DNA of 34,456 nucleotides from a virus (IMGVR_UViG_3300025294_000211:1-34456); one strand, 5' to 3'. Shown: positions 6,748 to 12,531, numbered from the stretch's first letter. Notes: generated by a model from the letters alone, not told the origin. Numbers and translations: made by a program.

Positions 6748-7017
6748 ATGATGCGTAACGCTCCCGTAGATCACCCCGACGCCTTGCGGCTCGTCGTTGA
6801 ACTTTCGAGCGTGTACGTAGCTTGCGATGATTGCGGGCACTCCCGCATCCTCCGCCTCGACAATCTGACGAAGGTCGCGGAACTCGGCGTTCACAACTAC
6901 ATGCAACTTTGCCGGAAGATCCGCTGCAGTGAATGCCCGAAGAAGCCGCCCGCTTTCCGGAACCTGACCATTCGCCCGACATGGCGGTGTGATGAGGTGC
7001 TTCAGAGCATCGCATGA
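6748..7017 (+). CDS. Probable SOS-controlled zinc-ribbon protein (89 aa)
   Basis: This 89-residue protein contains CDDC (about residues 26-29) and CRKIRCSEC (about 55-63), a spaced cysteine pair arrangement fitting a small zinc ribbon. The segment between is helical (LDNLTKVAELGVHNYMQ). It has a strong ribosome-binding site (TAGGAG, 7 nt before ATG at 6748). A LexA box 16 nt upstream of the start implies induction by DNA damage. The 3' end overlaps the 3' end of the convergent repressor gene by 16 bp, so its transcript would run into, and be antisense to, the repressor mRNA. It may therefore interfere with the lysogenic state. The biochemical role is unknown. Confidence 0.8.
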   Translation: MMRNAPVDHPDALRLVVELSSVYVACDDCGHSRILRLDNLTKVAELGVHNYMQLCRKIRCSECPKKPPAFRNLTIRPTWRCDEVLQSIA

Positions 7018-7727
7018 AACACGACTTTGTGGACGCTGAAGACTTTGTCCGCAGGGAACTCAAGTTCGTGCTGTTCGCCCTCGCCGGGGTTGTACTGATA
7101 AAGGCGCACGATGTCCGCAGAGCGTGACTCGTAGCGCTTGAGGTAGCTGTAAACCTCGTCGTCTTCGACCACCTGCACAACTACATCGTCGCCTTGCCGC
7201 ACCTTGAGATGCGGGTTCACCCAGGCTGTTTCGCCGTGGAAGAAGCGCGGCTCTCCGGAGCGGCCGTCTACTTGCACCGCATAGGCGCCTTCGACGCCCT
7301 CAAGCCCGGGCGGGCAAAACACCTGGGCGATATCCTGCCCGTTCATGATGAAGCGGCCATTCTTGCCGGCCGAGATGTGGCCTCGCAACGGGATCGAGGT
7401 GTCGCCGGGGAACGATTGCCAGCGCGGCGGGAAGCTCGCGTTCGGCTTCGGCATAGGTCGCGCGACTGGCGCCATGGGCGACGAGCCTTGAAGCCAGTTC
7501 GTCATCTGCTCGAAGCCAGGCGGTAGCTCGCCGAAGAACTTCGCCATTGCCTCGATCTCCTGCAGAGAGATTTGGCGGCGCTTCTTCGGATCGTCGCTAT
7601 GTAGTTCCTTCGATCGCGTGATCTTGTCGTTGGACATGCCGGTAGCTTCGGCGAGCTTTGATGCTACCCCGCGAGCCGCGACTTTCTCCGCAAGCCATTG
7701 TTTCAGTTCATATTGTGGGTCACTCAT
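7002..7727 (-). CDS. Phage repressor of the LexA/CI type, S24 peptidase-like
   Basis: This 241-residue repressor maintains lysogeny. Residues about 10-60 form a helix-turn-helix domain, followed by a proline-rich linker (about 83-105). The C-terminal part is a LexA/UmuD-like S24 domain: the cleavage site AG at 120-121 in GHISAGKNG, the probable nucleophile Ser157 in VDGRSGEP (the usual methionine after serine is glycine here), and the general base Lys197 in YSYLKRYE. RecA-stimulated self-cleavage is therefore plausible. The ATG at 7725-7727 has GAGGA about 8 nt upstream. It is divergent from the Cro-like gene, with operators between, and its leader carries a further dyad, pointing to autoregulation. 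Its 3' end overlaps the SOS-controlled gene. Confidence 0.92.
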   Translation of the reverse strand: MSDPQYELKQWLAEKVAARGVASKLAEATGMSNDKITRSKELHSDDPKKRRQISLQEIEAMAKFFGELPPGFEQMTNWLQGSSPMAPVARPMPKPNASFPPRWQSFPGDTSIPLRGHISAGKNGRFIMNGQDIAQVFCPPGLEGVEGAYAVQVDGRSGEPRFFHGETAWVNPHLKVRQGDDVVVQVVEDDEVYSYLKRYESRSADIVRLYQYNPGEGEQHELEFPADKVFSVHKVVFHAML

Positions 7728-7737
7728 GCGGCGATCC

Positions 7738-7752
7738 TCGCGGATTCCGCGA
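7738..7752. promoter_or_regulatory. Repressor operator, right site 3 (in repressor leader)
   Basis: TCGCGGATTCCGCGA is a perfect dyad with the same 6-3-6 spacing as the other sites, differing at the outer position of each half. It lies in the leader of the repressor gene, just upstream of its ribosome-binding site. If bound, it would support negative autoregulation. Its centre is 24 bp from the next site. Confidence 0.5.
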
Positions 7753-7761
7753 AAAACTCCA

Positions 7762-7776
7762 TCGCGAATATCGCAA
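7762..7776. promoter_or_regulatory. Repressor operator, right site 2
   Basis: TCGCGAATATCGCAA has the half-sites TCGCGA and TCGCAA, identical to those at 6220 and 7807, with a different 3-bp centre. It lies at about +1 to +10 of the predicted repressor promoter, so occupancy would repress repressor synthesis. Confidence 0.7.
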
Positions 7777-7780
7777 ATTA

Positions 7781-7810
7781 ATTATCGCGACCCTATTGAC
7801 TTCTTGTCGC
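7781..7810 (-). promoter_or_regulatory. Repressor promoter (pRM-like)
   Basis: On the minus strand, -10 GATAAT (7781-7786) is very good and the -35 GCGACA (7805-7810) is weak, with an 18-bp spacer. Start of transcription would be near 7774. The -35 overlaps the operator at 7807-7821 and the right promoter on the other strand, so the two promoters compete for the same DNA. Confidence 0.6.
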
Positions 7811-7824
7811 GACAATCGCAAATT
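7796..7824 (+). promoter_or_regulatory. Right early promoter (pR-like)
   Basis: -35 TTGACT (7796-7801) is the same hexamer as in the left promoter, followed by 17 bp and -10 CAAATT (7819-7824), which is weak. Transcription would begin at about 7831, one base before the ATG of the Cro-like gene, implying a leaderless message. The spacer holds the 15-bp operator at 7807-7821. Confidence 0.5.
7807..7821. promoter_or_regulatory. Repressor operator, right site 1
   Basis: TCGCGACAATCGCAA is identical over 15 bp to the left operator at 6220-6234. It sits inside the spacer of the right promoter and overlaps the -35 of the repressor promoter, as expected for the switch operator of a lambdoid-like circuit. 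Confidence 0.75.
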
Positions 7825-7831
7825 TCGCGAC

Positions 7832-8074
7832 ATGAGCGAAAAACATCTCGACCCCGCAAAATCCATCATCGGAAAGATCGGCATCGAAAAGGTGGCCGAG
7901 GTTACTGGCAAGCATGTCTCCCGGGTGTACCGCTGGATGTACCCGAAAGAGAAGGGTGGCACCGGTGGGCTGATCCCCCAGTCCGATGCCCCGGCGCTGC
8001 TGGCATACGCCAAGTCGAAGAGGATCCCGCTCAAGGAGAAAGAATTCTTCCCGGTGCGGGAGGGCGCCCAATGA
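7832..8074 (+). CDS. Cro-like helix-turn-helix regulator
   Basis: This 80-residue protein (MSEKHLDPAK...) is a small Cro/YdaS-like DNA-binding protein. The HTH is about residues 15-37 (KIGIEKVAEVTGKHVSRVYR), followed by WMYPKEKGGTGG and the AP-x-LLAYAKSK helix common in rhizobial phage Cro-like proteins. It is divergent from the repressor and first under the right promoter, the place of cro. No Shine-Dalgarno sequence is seen before the ATG at 7832, and the predicted transcript starts about one base upstream, so it may be translated as a leaderless mRNA. An upstream in-frame extension would overlap the operators and is rejected. Its stop overlaps the next gene's ATG. Confidence 0.85.
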   Translation: MSEKHLDPAKSIIGKIGIEKVAEVTGKHVSRVYRWMYPKEKGGTGGLIPQSDAPALLAYAKSKRIPLKEKEFFPVREGAQ

Positions 8075-8733
8075 GCGCCGAAGCACAAACCATCCCCGAC
8101 GAGATTGCCCAGCGCACGGCTCGCCTCATCAACGAGGCCGAGAACATGCGCGCCCAGGCCGTCGACGACCTCAAGACGATCTACGGCGACCTGCGCGAAG
8201 AGCTCAAGGCTCTCGGCTGGGCCGGTCAGAATGTCTCCAAGGAAGTTGCCGCGCTCAAGGGTGCCATCGCCGAGATGCGCCTCGACGAGGAGAAAAAGGC
8301 GAAGCGGGAAGAGAAGGGCGACCGGGTCGACGACTACGTTTCGATCTTGAGCAGGGGCCGCGCACGTGCACCTGCGCGTACACGAGAAAACATTGACGAA
8401 TTTCCGAGTTCGGACGGCGGCGCAGTCGCTGCAGTGAAGGGCAAGGCCCGACTGGCGAACGCCGATGGCGTTGAACCGCCGCCGTCCGAGCATAGCGAAG
8501 CCACCCAGATCGCAACGAACGAAGGAGGCGCCAGCCCAGAGGAAGCTGACACAGCTGCAGAAGGCAGCCCGAATCTTGAACCCTCTGGCCCGGAGGCTGA
8601 ACGGGCAACCTCTTTCACCGCAAAACCACCGTCCCCGTTGAGGCCGCATTGCCGGCATCCGGAGGCATGCGGCGGCTACGGCCGGAACCACTGCCACACA
8701 TGCGCGAAGGCTATCGAAAGGGAGATGGCATGA
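8071..8733 (+). CDS. GapR/DUF2312-like helical protein with Cys/His-rich C-terminus
   Basis: The 220-residue protein has a helical first part (about 5-95). It resembles in layout, though not closely, the GapR/DUF2312 coiled coil (DLKTIYGDLREELKALGW, then EVAALKGAIAEMRLDEEKKA). A long disordered, acidic, proline-rich region follows (about 100-195). The end has a cluster of Cys and His (CRHPEACGGYGRNHCHTCAK, about 196-215) able to bind zinc. The ATG at 8071 overlaps the Cro-like stop (ATGA) and has GGGAGG upstream. GapR proteins bind overtwisted DNA in alphaproteobacteria. A DNA-binding role here is inference, and the family match is tentative. Confidence 0.65.
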   Translation: MSAEAQTIPDEIAQRTARLINEAENMRAQAVDDLKTIYGDLREELKALGWAGQNVSKEVAALKGAIAEMRLDEEKKAKREEKGDRVDDYVSILSRGRARAPARTRENIDEFPSSDGGAVAAVKGKARLANADGVEPPPSEHSEATQIATNEGGASPEEADTAAEGSPNLEPSGPEAERATSFTAKPPSPLRPHCRHPEACGGYGRNHCHTCAKAIEREMA

Positions 8734-9086
8734 TGAAGTTCTCATTTGGAAATGATGCCATGGCCCAGCGCGCGATCGAGCGCGGCATTGGTGCCGAGCG
8801 GAAGAACGAGACCCGCGTCGAAATCTCCGACGCCGTCGCGGCGTTCGTGGCGAGGGGCGGGGCGATCCGTCGCTTCGAGCCTGGCGTCTCTGGCGACTAC
8901 GACGGGATCAAAGCCTTTCTGGCAACGCGCGGCCACGACCTTTCGACCTACCGCCATGCGTATCGGCTGAAAACGATGGGCAAAAAGGGGCCGGGAAAGG
9001 TCATCCATTGGTCGAAGGTCATCGCCCTGGTTGATGAAATGCGGGTTGCGGAGAACCGCGAACCCCTGCGCCGGAAGGTGGCGTGA
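8730..9086 (+). CDS. Hypothetical early phage protein (118 aa)
   Basis: I do not recognise this basic 118-residue protein. ATG at 8730-8732 overlaps the previous stop and has AGGGAGA about 5 nt upstream; a second ATG follows directly and is also possible. The sequence has an N-terminal helical part (DAMAQRAIERGIGAERKN), a middle segment ARGGAIRRFEPGVSGDYDGI and a lysine-rich section (KTMGKKGPGKVIHWSKV). It could bind nucleic acid given its charge, but no fold is evident. It is part of the rightward early operon with tight ATGA coupling on both sides. Confidence 0.65.
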   Translation: MMKFSFGNDAMAQRAIERGIGAERKNETRVEISDAVAAFVARGGAIRRFEPGVSGDYDGIKAFLATRGHDLSTYRHAYRLKTMGKKGPGKVIHWSKVIALVDEMRVAENREPLRRKVA

Positions 9087-9202
9087 TGCTGATCGCTGCC
9101 GCCTTTGCCGCGACTGTCGTCGTTGCCATCGTTGGCCTCATCGGGGCGGCCCTGTTCGCCGAGCGAGAATTTCGCCGGAACGGCTTCCACCCCAAAGATT
9201 GA
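9086..9202 (+). CDS. 38-residue single-span membrane peptide
   Basis: This short gene begins at the ATG (9086-9088) that overlaps the previous TGA by one base. It encodes MLIAAAFAATVVVAIVGLIG, the start of a hydrophobic helix of about 25 residues, then a charged tail (AEREFRRNGFHPKD). The hydrophobic helix and coupled start support it, but its length makes it uncertain. A small inner-membrane peptide is the likely product; the function is unknown. Confidence 0.45.
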   Translation: MLIAAAFAATVVVAIVGLIGAALFAEREFRRNGFHPKD

Positions 9203-9229
9203 TCGCGGGCTTTCCTCCTTTCACCGCGG

Positions 9230-9484
9230 TCATAGCTCGCGCCGGCTTTCCTCCTCTCCTGGGCCGGCGCGAGCAACTCTCAACCGGATCCGCTCGATCG
9301 CCAGTTTCATAACGACGGCTTGAACGAGGGTTCCTAACGGAATGGCCGGTGACGACAGGGGATCGTCACCGGCAGCAGAGCCAAAGTGTGCGGCGGAGGC
9401 TCTGCGAAACGGAATGACATTGGAGGGACCGGCTGCCGTTGGCGCGGCGCCGTCCTCTCCATCGGAAGAAATGCCTGTGTGCAT
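9230..9484 (-). CDS. Possible 84-residue protein of the NVIPFRR type
   Basis: This minus-strand frame is supported by a ribosome-binding site (GGAGA, 6 nt before ATG at 9482-9484) and by the motif SNVIPFRR (about residues 21-28), which recurs in short rhizobial proteins in my experience. The rest is low complexity (alanine-, glycine- and serine-rich) with a helical end (LVQAVVMKLAIERIRLRVA). It lies antisense between two plus-strand genes, and two strong hairpins fall inside it, so the DNA might instead be a non-coding intergenic region. I give it about even odds. Confidence 0.45.
   Translation of the reverse strand: MHTGISSDGEDGAAPTAAGPSNVIPFRRASAAHFGSAAGDDPLSSPAIPLGTLVQAVVMKLAIERIRLRVARAGPGEEESRREL
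9235..9274. terminator. GC-rich 12-bp hairpin downstream of the right early operon
   Basis: GCTCGCGCCGGC (9235-9246) and GCCGGCGCGAGC (9263-9274) are perfect inverted repeats around a 16-nt pyrimidine-rich loop. It lies 32 bp past the stop at 9202. There is no T-run, so termination is not certain; it could be a pausing site or an RNA-stabilising structure. Confidence 0.4.
9345..9373. repeat. 11-bp perfect hairpin
   Basis: GCCGGTGACGA and TCGTCACCGGC pair perfectly around a 7-nt loop (CAGGGGA). It stands between the 9202 stop and the 9532 start, within the uncertain minus-strand frame. Its role is unknown; a protein-binding dyad or RNA structure in the leader of the next plus-strand gene is possible. 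Confidence 0.5.
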
Positions 9485-9531
9485 CTCGCTTCTCCATCAA
9501 CACGAGAAGGATCGCACAGGAGTTGTCGGAA

Positions 9532-9906
9532 ATGCCCGAAAAAGCTTCGGAGAAAAGAGAAATGTCAGTTGCGGCGTTTTGTCAGGAGGCATTGCAGAAG
9601 GAGATCGCACCGCGATCACTCGGCAAGGTCAATTATCGGATCATCGTAGCGGCCCGCGAACTTCGCTGGTCTTACACGCGCACCAAGGACGTTTGGTACG
9701 CGGACCCCAAGATTTCAATCAGAGGACACGAGCTTCGCCGCGTCGAAGACGTGAGCGGCCTTGTCTACGAGGCACGCCAGGAGGTGCAGAAAAATGATGA
9801 CGCTATCGACAAGGCCACCGCTCTCCTGGGCGGCCAGGACGCGCATCTCGTTCGCTCGATCGTTGCTGCGGTTCGCTCGGTCCTTGGCCTTCGCCATAGC
9901 GCCTGA
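9532..9906 (+). CDS. Hypothetical early phage protein (124 aa)
   Basis: The 124-residue protein has an N-terminal helical part (SVAAFCQEALQKEI) and a middle segment RELRWSYTRTKDVWYADPKI that resembles a conserved block in rhizobial prophage proteins of unknown function. The C-terminal half is helical (VYEARQEVQKNDDAIDKATALL). The start at ATG 9532 has AGGAG about 10 nt upstream; ATG at 9562 is an alternative. A longer frame from 9439 is not supported. The segment RWSYTRTKDVWYAD suggests a basic, aromatic nucleic-acid-binding face, but this is a guess. Confidence 0.65.
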   Translation: MPEKASEKREMSVAAFCQEALQKEIAPRSLGKVNYRIIVAARELRWSYTRTKDVWYADPKISIRGHELRRVEDVSGLVYEARQEVQKNDDAIDKATALLGGQDAHLVRSIVAAVRSVLGLRHSA

Positions 9907-9948
9907 ACTCCGCGACGAAGTGGGCAAAACCCCAGCCGGAGGAAGTCA

Positions 9949-10320
9949 ATGAATGCCGTGGCTCGCATCAGTGAAGAAAACGAAGTCCTTCGGGAACGCA
10001 TTCGGCAGCTGGAAAAGGTGCTGATGCCACCGAGTTTGATTTTCCCGCTCGATTGGAGATTGACGCCAACCGAGCAGCGGGTTCTTCGCTGCCTTGCTTC
10101 TCGAGAAATGGTTTCGAAAGAGGCCATCGTCATGGCCGCCCGCGGGTTCGAGCACGAGGATAGCTGCGAGGCTACCTCTCAAGTCTGGGTGCACAAGCTC
10201 CGCAAGAAGCTCCGACAGCGCGGCGTTGCCATCGAAAGCATCTATGGCACCGGTTATCGGATCGAGAACCGCCAGGCGTTCCTTCGATCGCTCGCCCCCT
10301 ATCAGCCGGTGGGGAACTGA
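9949..10320 (+). CDS. OmpR/PhoB-type winged-helix DNA-binding protein without receiver
   Basis: The 123-residue protein begins with a short coiled coil (ARISEENEVLRERIRQLEKV, about 5-24). A winged-helix domain of the Trans_reg_C type follows (about 36-108): LTPTEQRVLRCLASREMVSKE, then VWVHKLRKKLRQRG as recognition helix, then IESIYGTGYRIE as the wing. There is no receiver domain, so it is not a two-component regulator; dimerisation by the coiled coil is plausible. The ribosome-binding site GGAGG lies about 6 nt before ATG at 9949. In a phage early operon it could regulate middle or late genes. The domain call is strong, the role inferred. Confidence 0.85.
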   Translation: MNAVARISEENEVLRERIRQLEKVLMPPSLIFPLDWRLTPTEQRVLRCLASREMVSKEAIVMAARGFEHEDSCEATSQVWVHKLRKKLRQRGVAIESIYGTGYRIENRQAFLRSLAPYQPVGN

Positions 10321-10322
10321 CT

Positions 10323-10685
10323 ATGGCCCAGCACCTCCTTTTCAGCGAGCATCTGACCGCTAAGGAAGTTCACCAACCCATCGCCGAGACCTATCTCGGC
10401 CAGGCGCATATCGCCGGTACCGGACCTGAAGGAAAGACGTGCCGCGAATGCATCTTCTGGCATGCCTGGAAGTCGAAGAAGGTGGCAGGGGGGGGTATCG
10501 AGAAGGTGCCGGCGGACCCCGGCTATTTCGGCGCGCGTCACACCAAGACGCCGTGCGAGCTGAAAAAGGCTCGCTGCAACCGGCCGATCCTGAACAAGGC
10601 CAACCGGCTGATCCCGCATTCCGCCAAGGCGTACCGACTGTTCGAAGCGGCCGAACATGTCCTGCCGGCGAAGAACGCCGGGTGA
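10323..10685 (+). CDS. Cysteine-rich phage protein with G8 tract (120 aa)
   Basis: This 120-residue protein carries CRECIFW (about 40-46) and CELKKARC (about 78-85), two cysteine pairs that could bind one zinc ion. Proteins of this layout occur in rhizobial prophages; none is characterised as far as I know. The start at 10323 lies 2 nt after the previous stop. A run of eight G residues (10488-10495) encodes part of VAGGGIEK and is prone to slippage, which would truncate the second cysteine pair. The function is unknown; a nucleic-acid-binding role is possible. Confidence 0.75.
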   Translation: MAQHLLFSEHLTAKEVHQPIAETYLGQAHIAGTGPEGKTCRECIFWHAWKSKKVAGGGIEKVPADPGYFGARHTKTPCELKKARCNRPILNKANRLIPHSAKAYRLFEAAEHVLPAKNAG

Positions 10686-10689
10686 ATCT

Positions 10690-10875
10690 ATGCCCGCGAT
10701 GACCCCCGAGAAGATCGCTTTTCTTGATGCCGAGATCAAAGGGTTGCGCACTCGCATCGGCGACAGTGGCAACACGGTACAGCGCGCCAAGCTCAAGATG
10801 CTGCGCGACATCCGCGAAGACTACCAGCAATCAGCCGAGGCCGATGCCCAGCGCGAGCGGGGAGGAAAGGCGTGA
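10690..10875 (+). CDS. Small hypothetical helical protein (61 aa)
   Basis: The 61-residue protein MPAMTPEKIAFLDAEIKGLR... is predicted to be two charged helices. It lies 4 nt after the previous stop and ends just before a gene on the opposite strand. ATG at 10690 is preferred over an upstream in-frame start that overlaps the Cys-rich gene. No family is recognised. It is the last rightward gene before the antisense membrane protein. Confidence 0.6.
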   Translation: MPAMTPEKIAFLDAEIKGLRTRIGDSGNTVQRAKLKMLRDIREDYQQSAEADAQRERGGKA

Positions 10876-10880
10876 CAGTG

Positions 10881-11549
10881 TCATTCAATCCGCAAATCGC
10901 AAACCGGTATGCTAACGCTGACGTCGATCTTCTGTCTGGTACGGCCACTGAGGTGGCCGACAAAGCGGACGCTTGCCATTCTATTATCCAGCGGGGAGCC
11001 GTTTGCGAATGTAAGATCGAGGAATACCTCTCTCGGTTCTTCGTTCTGGTTCTCCCAACCCTCGATCGTGATATGGCGCGAAAGCGTTCCATCAGCCCGA
11101 ACAGACAGGCCGTTTCTCATAATCGGGTGGTAGAGGAGCAGGTCTCTTGTTCGGGTGTCGATCGAACGCACAGCGATGTCAATTGGCGCCTCAACGAGGA
11201 TGGCGTTGATGACAAACTTCGTTCTGTTCCAGTTGGTTATCCGAACTACTGTCGAGTACTTGCCGGACGACCAATGTTCGGCGGAAGGCGGGTTTTCTCC
11301 GAGCAGGAATTTGATCTGACGGTTCTGCGCCTCGACCTGTCGGACCAGGACAACCAACGTGACGATTGCCGCTGCCGCGGCTACCCAACCGCTCAGCGCT
11401 CCCAGCCAGCCTTGGACAGTACAGTTCCCACCGCCACAAAGCGCCCATCCCGGCCATGCGGCGAGCTCCGGCAGGAAGCGCATGAGCAAAATAAACATCC
11501 CGAACGCAATTGCCGTAAGAACGGGCACGTAGAACCGTTTGTCACCCAT
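10881..11549 (-). CDS. Two-helix membrane protein, prophage accessory gene
   Basis: The 222-residue protein has two hydrophobic helices, about residues 7-25 (YVPVLTAIAFGMFILLMRF) and about 48-70 (LGALSGWVAAAAAIVTLVVL), then a helical RQVEAQNRQIKFLL stretch and a beta-rich C-terminal domain of about 140 residues. The pattern of 'GW.aa.aA..tl..l..Q' recurs in rhizobial phage membrane proteins of unknown function. The start at 11547-11549 has AGGAAA at good spacing. It is encoded against the surrounding early genes with its own transcript, a typical moron arrangement. A superinfection-exclusion or conversion role is inference. A plus-strand frame over the same DNA is rejected as a shadow. Confidence 0.8.
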   Translation of the reverse strand: MGDKRFYVPVLTAIAFGMFILLMRFLPELAAWPGWALCGGGNCTVQGWLGALSGWVAAAAAIVTLVVLVRQVEAQNRQIKFLLGENPPSAEHWSSGKYSTVVRITNWNRTKFVINAILVEAPIDIAVRSIDTRTRDLLLYHPIMRNGLSVRADGTLSRHITIEGWENQNEEPREVFLDLTFANGSPLDNRMASVRFVGHLSGRTRQKIDVSVSIPVCDLRIE

Positions 11550-11623
11550 GAGAGTTTCCTAAGTCGAAACAATGTGATCAGGCACGATTCTTCTTGGAAC
11601 TGCAACACCACAGGTTGCGAGAC

Positions 11624-12328
11624 ATGAGTATCAGCGGCGCCATACGCCGTATGTTGGAGGCCGGTCTTACGATCGAGCAAGCCCTTGTTGCTGCAGAAGC
11701 TTTTGAAGCTGGAGCCGTTCCGCAACAGCCGGCGCTCTCCAAGCGGCAGGAGCGCAACAAGCGATATTACGAGCGTCGTAAAGCGTCTGAAAACCGTCTT
11801 AATTCAGACGCTCAAGACGATTCAGACGGGGAATCTGCCCCTCTTTCCCCGGAAGGTTCTTCCCCCACACCCCCTTCTCCTAAACCCCAATCTTCTATAC
11901 CCCCTTCGCCCCCTAAAGGGGGCTCTTCCCCCGCCGAAATCGATCAGGTTATCGGTGCTTTTTCCGCCATGGCCCGCCAAGCAGGCCTTTCGGTGCCAAA
12001 GGCCATCACGGCATCACGCCGCCGGTCGCTGCTGCTGCGCATCGAGGAACACGGCTTACCTGTCGTTCTGGACGCCATCGATCGCATCGGCCGTAGCCGG
12101 TTCTGCCGCGGCGAGAACGATCGCGGCTGGCGGGCCGATCTGGATTTCCTCTGCCAGTCGAAGAGCTTCGTTTCGATCCTCGAAGGCAAGTACGACGACC
12201 GGCCGTCGGCAGGGGGCGGCCCGAGCTCGCGCTCGCCGCCGTCGTTCTCGTCGACAGCGAAGCCCGGTCAGAGCCGGGAGGAATACCTGGCCGCCGAGCG
12301 GCGCCGATCCGAAAGGAGCTTCCAGTGA
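11624..12328 (+). CDS. Probable phage replication-initiation protein with internal iterons
   Basis: This 234-residue protein has an N-terminal helical segment (MSISGAIRRMLEAGLTIEQA), a basic region (KRQERNKRYYERRKAS, about 44-59), a Ser/Pro-rich linker (about 60-105) and a C-terminal domain with RIEEHGLPVVLDAIDRIGRS and GWRADLDFLCQSKSFVSILE. The last block ('gW.adldfl....~f..ileGkY') is typical of phage replication or helicase-loader proteins. The linker DNA carries six 8-bp iterons, as the lambda O gene carries the lambda origin. ATG at 11624 has no strong ribosome-binding site; an upstream in-frame start at 11594 is possible. It is followed by a LuxR-type HTH gene overlapping by 4 nt. Confidence 0.7.
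   Translation: MSISGAIRRMLEAGLTIEQALVAAEAFEAGAVPQQPALSKRQERNKRYYERRKASENRLNSDAQDDSDGESAPLSPEGSSPTPPSPKPQSSIPPSPPKGGSSPAEIDQVIGAFSAMARQAGLSVPKAITASRRRSLLLRIEEHGLPVVLDAIDRIGRSRFCRGENDRGWRADLDFLCQSKSFVSILEGKYDDRPSAGGGPSSRSPPSFSSTAKPGQSREEYLAAERRRSERSFQ
11774..11828. repeat. Cluster of six 8-bp iterons, candidate phage origin
   Basis: Copies of consensus CGTCTKAA occur at 11774 (CGTCGTAA), 11784 (CGTCTGAA) and 11795 (CGTCTTAA), and in the opposite orientation at 11803 (TTCAGACG), 11812 (TCAAGACG) and 11821 (TTCAGACG). Starts are 8-11 bp apart, about one helical turn. The third and fourth abut to form a palindrome. They lie in the linker of the replication protein gene and are followed by a strand-asymmetric C-rich tract to about 11935. 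Confidence 0.55.
11908..11923. repeat. G/C hairpin in the linker of the replication gene
   Basis: GCCCCC, a TAAA loop and GGGGGC form a perfect 6-bp stem within a C-rich tract (about 11840-11935). It lies just downstream of the iterons. It may be part of the origin structure or reflect only the proline-rich linker. Confidence 0.4.
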
Positions 12329-12531
12329 AACCCGCAAAGGCCATCAACAAGCGCCAGCGAGAGGCGATCTACCTGCTCTCGATCGGCAAAGGGTACGCCG
12401 AAGCGGCGGCGATCATGGGCACCAGGAAGAACACCATCACCCGGTACGTGAACCGGGCGAAGGACGCGACGGGGTGCCCGACCACAATCGGTCTGATCGG
12501 GTACGCGCTTCGAAACGGCATCATCGCATAG
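12325..12531 (+). CDS. Lone LuxR/GerE-type HTH protein (68 aa)
   Basis: The 68-residue protein is a bare LuxR-type helix-turn-helix domain: INKRQREAIYLLSIGKGYAE, IMGTRKNTITRYVNRAKDAT, then IGLIGYALRNGIIA, matching the 'rqrEv..lla.G.s..eia' to 'A...Gii' pattern of GerE domains. The start is GTG at 12325 (overlapping the preceding stop), with AAAGGAG about 7 nt upstream. Lacking any sensor domain, it is probably a phage transcription regulator, perhaps for late genes. Role is inference from position before the terminator and late region. Confidence 0.8.
   Translation: MKPAKAINKRQREAIYLLSIGKGYAEAAAIMGTRKNTITRYVNRAKDATGCPTTIGLIGYALRNGIIA

Noticed and set aside
7825-7839. A sixth operator overlapping the Cro-like start codon
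   Set aside because: It keeps the 6-3-6 geometry but only four of six positions match in the second half, so it may be chance.
7720-8745. 341-residue minus-strand frame opposite the Cro-like and GapR-like genes
   Set aside because: It runs through the operator region and would extend into the repressor leader; the composition is atypical and the plus strand has overlapping starts with family features.
10872-11627. 251-residue plus-strand frame opposite the two-helix membrane protein
   Set aside because: No family pattern and many rare residues in odd places; the minus strand has two clear hydrophobic helices and a ribosome-binding site.
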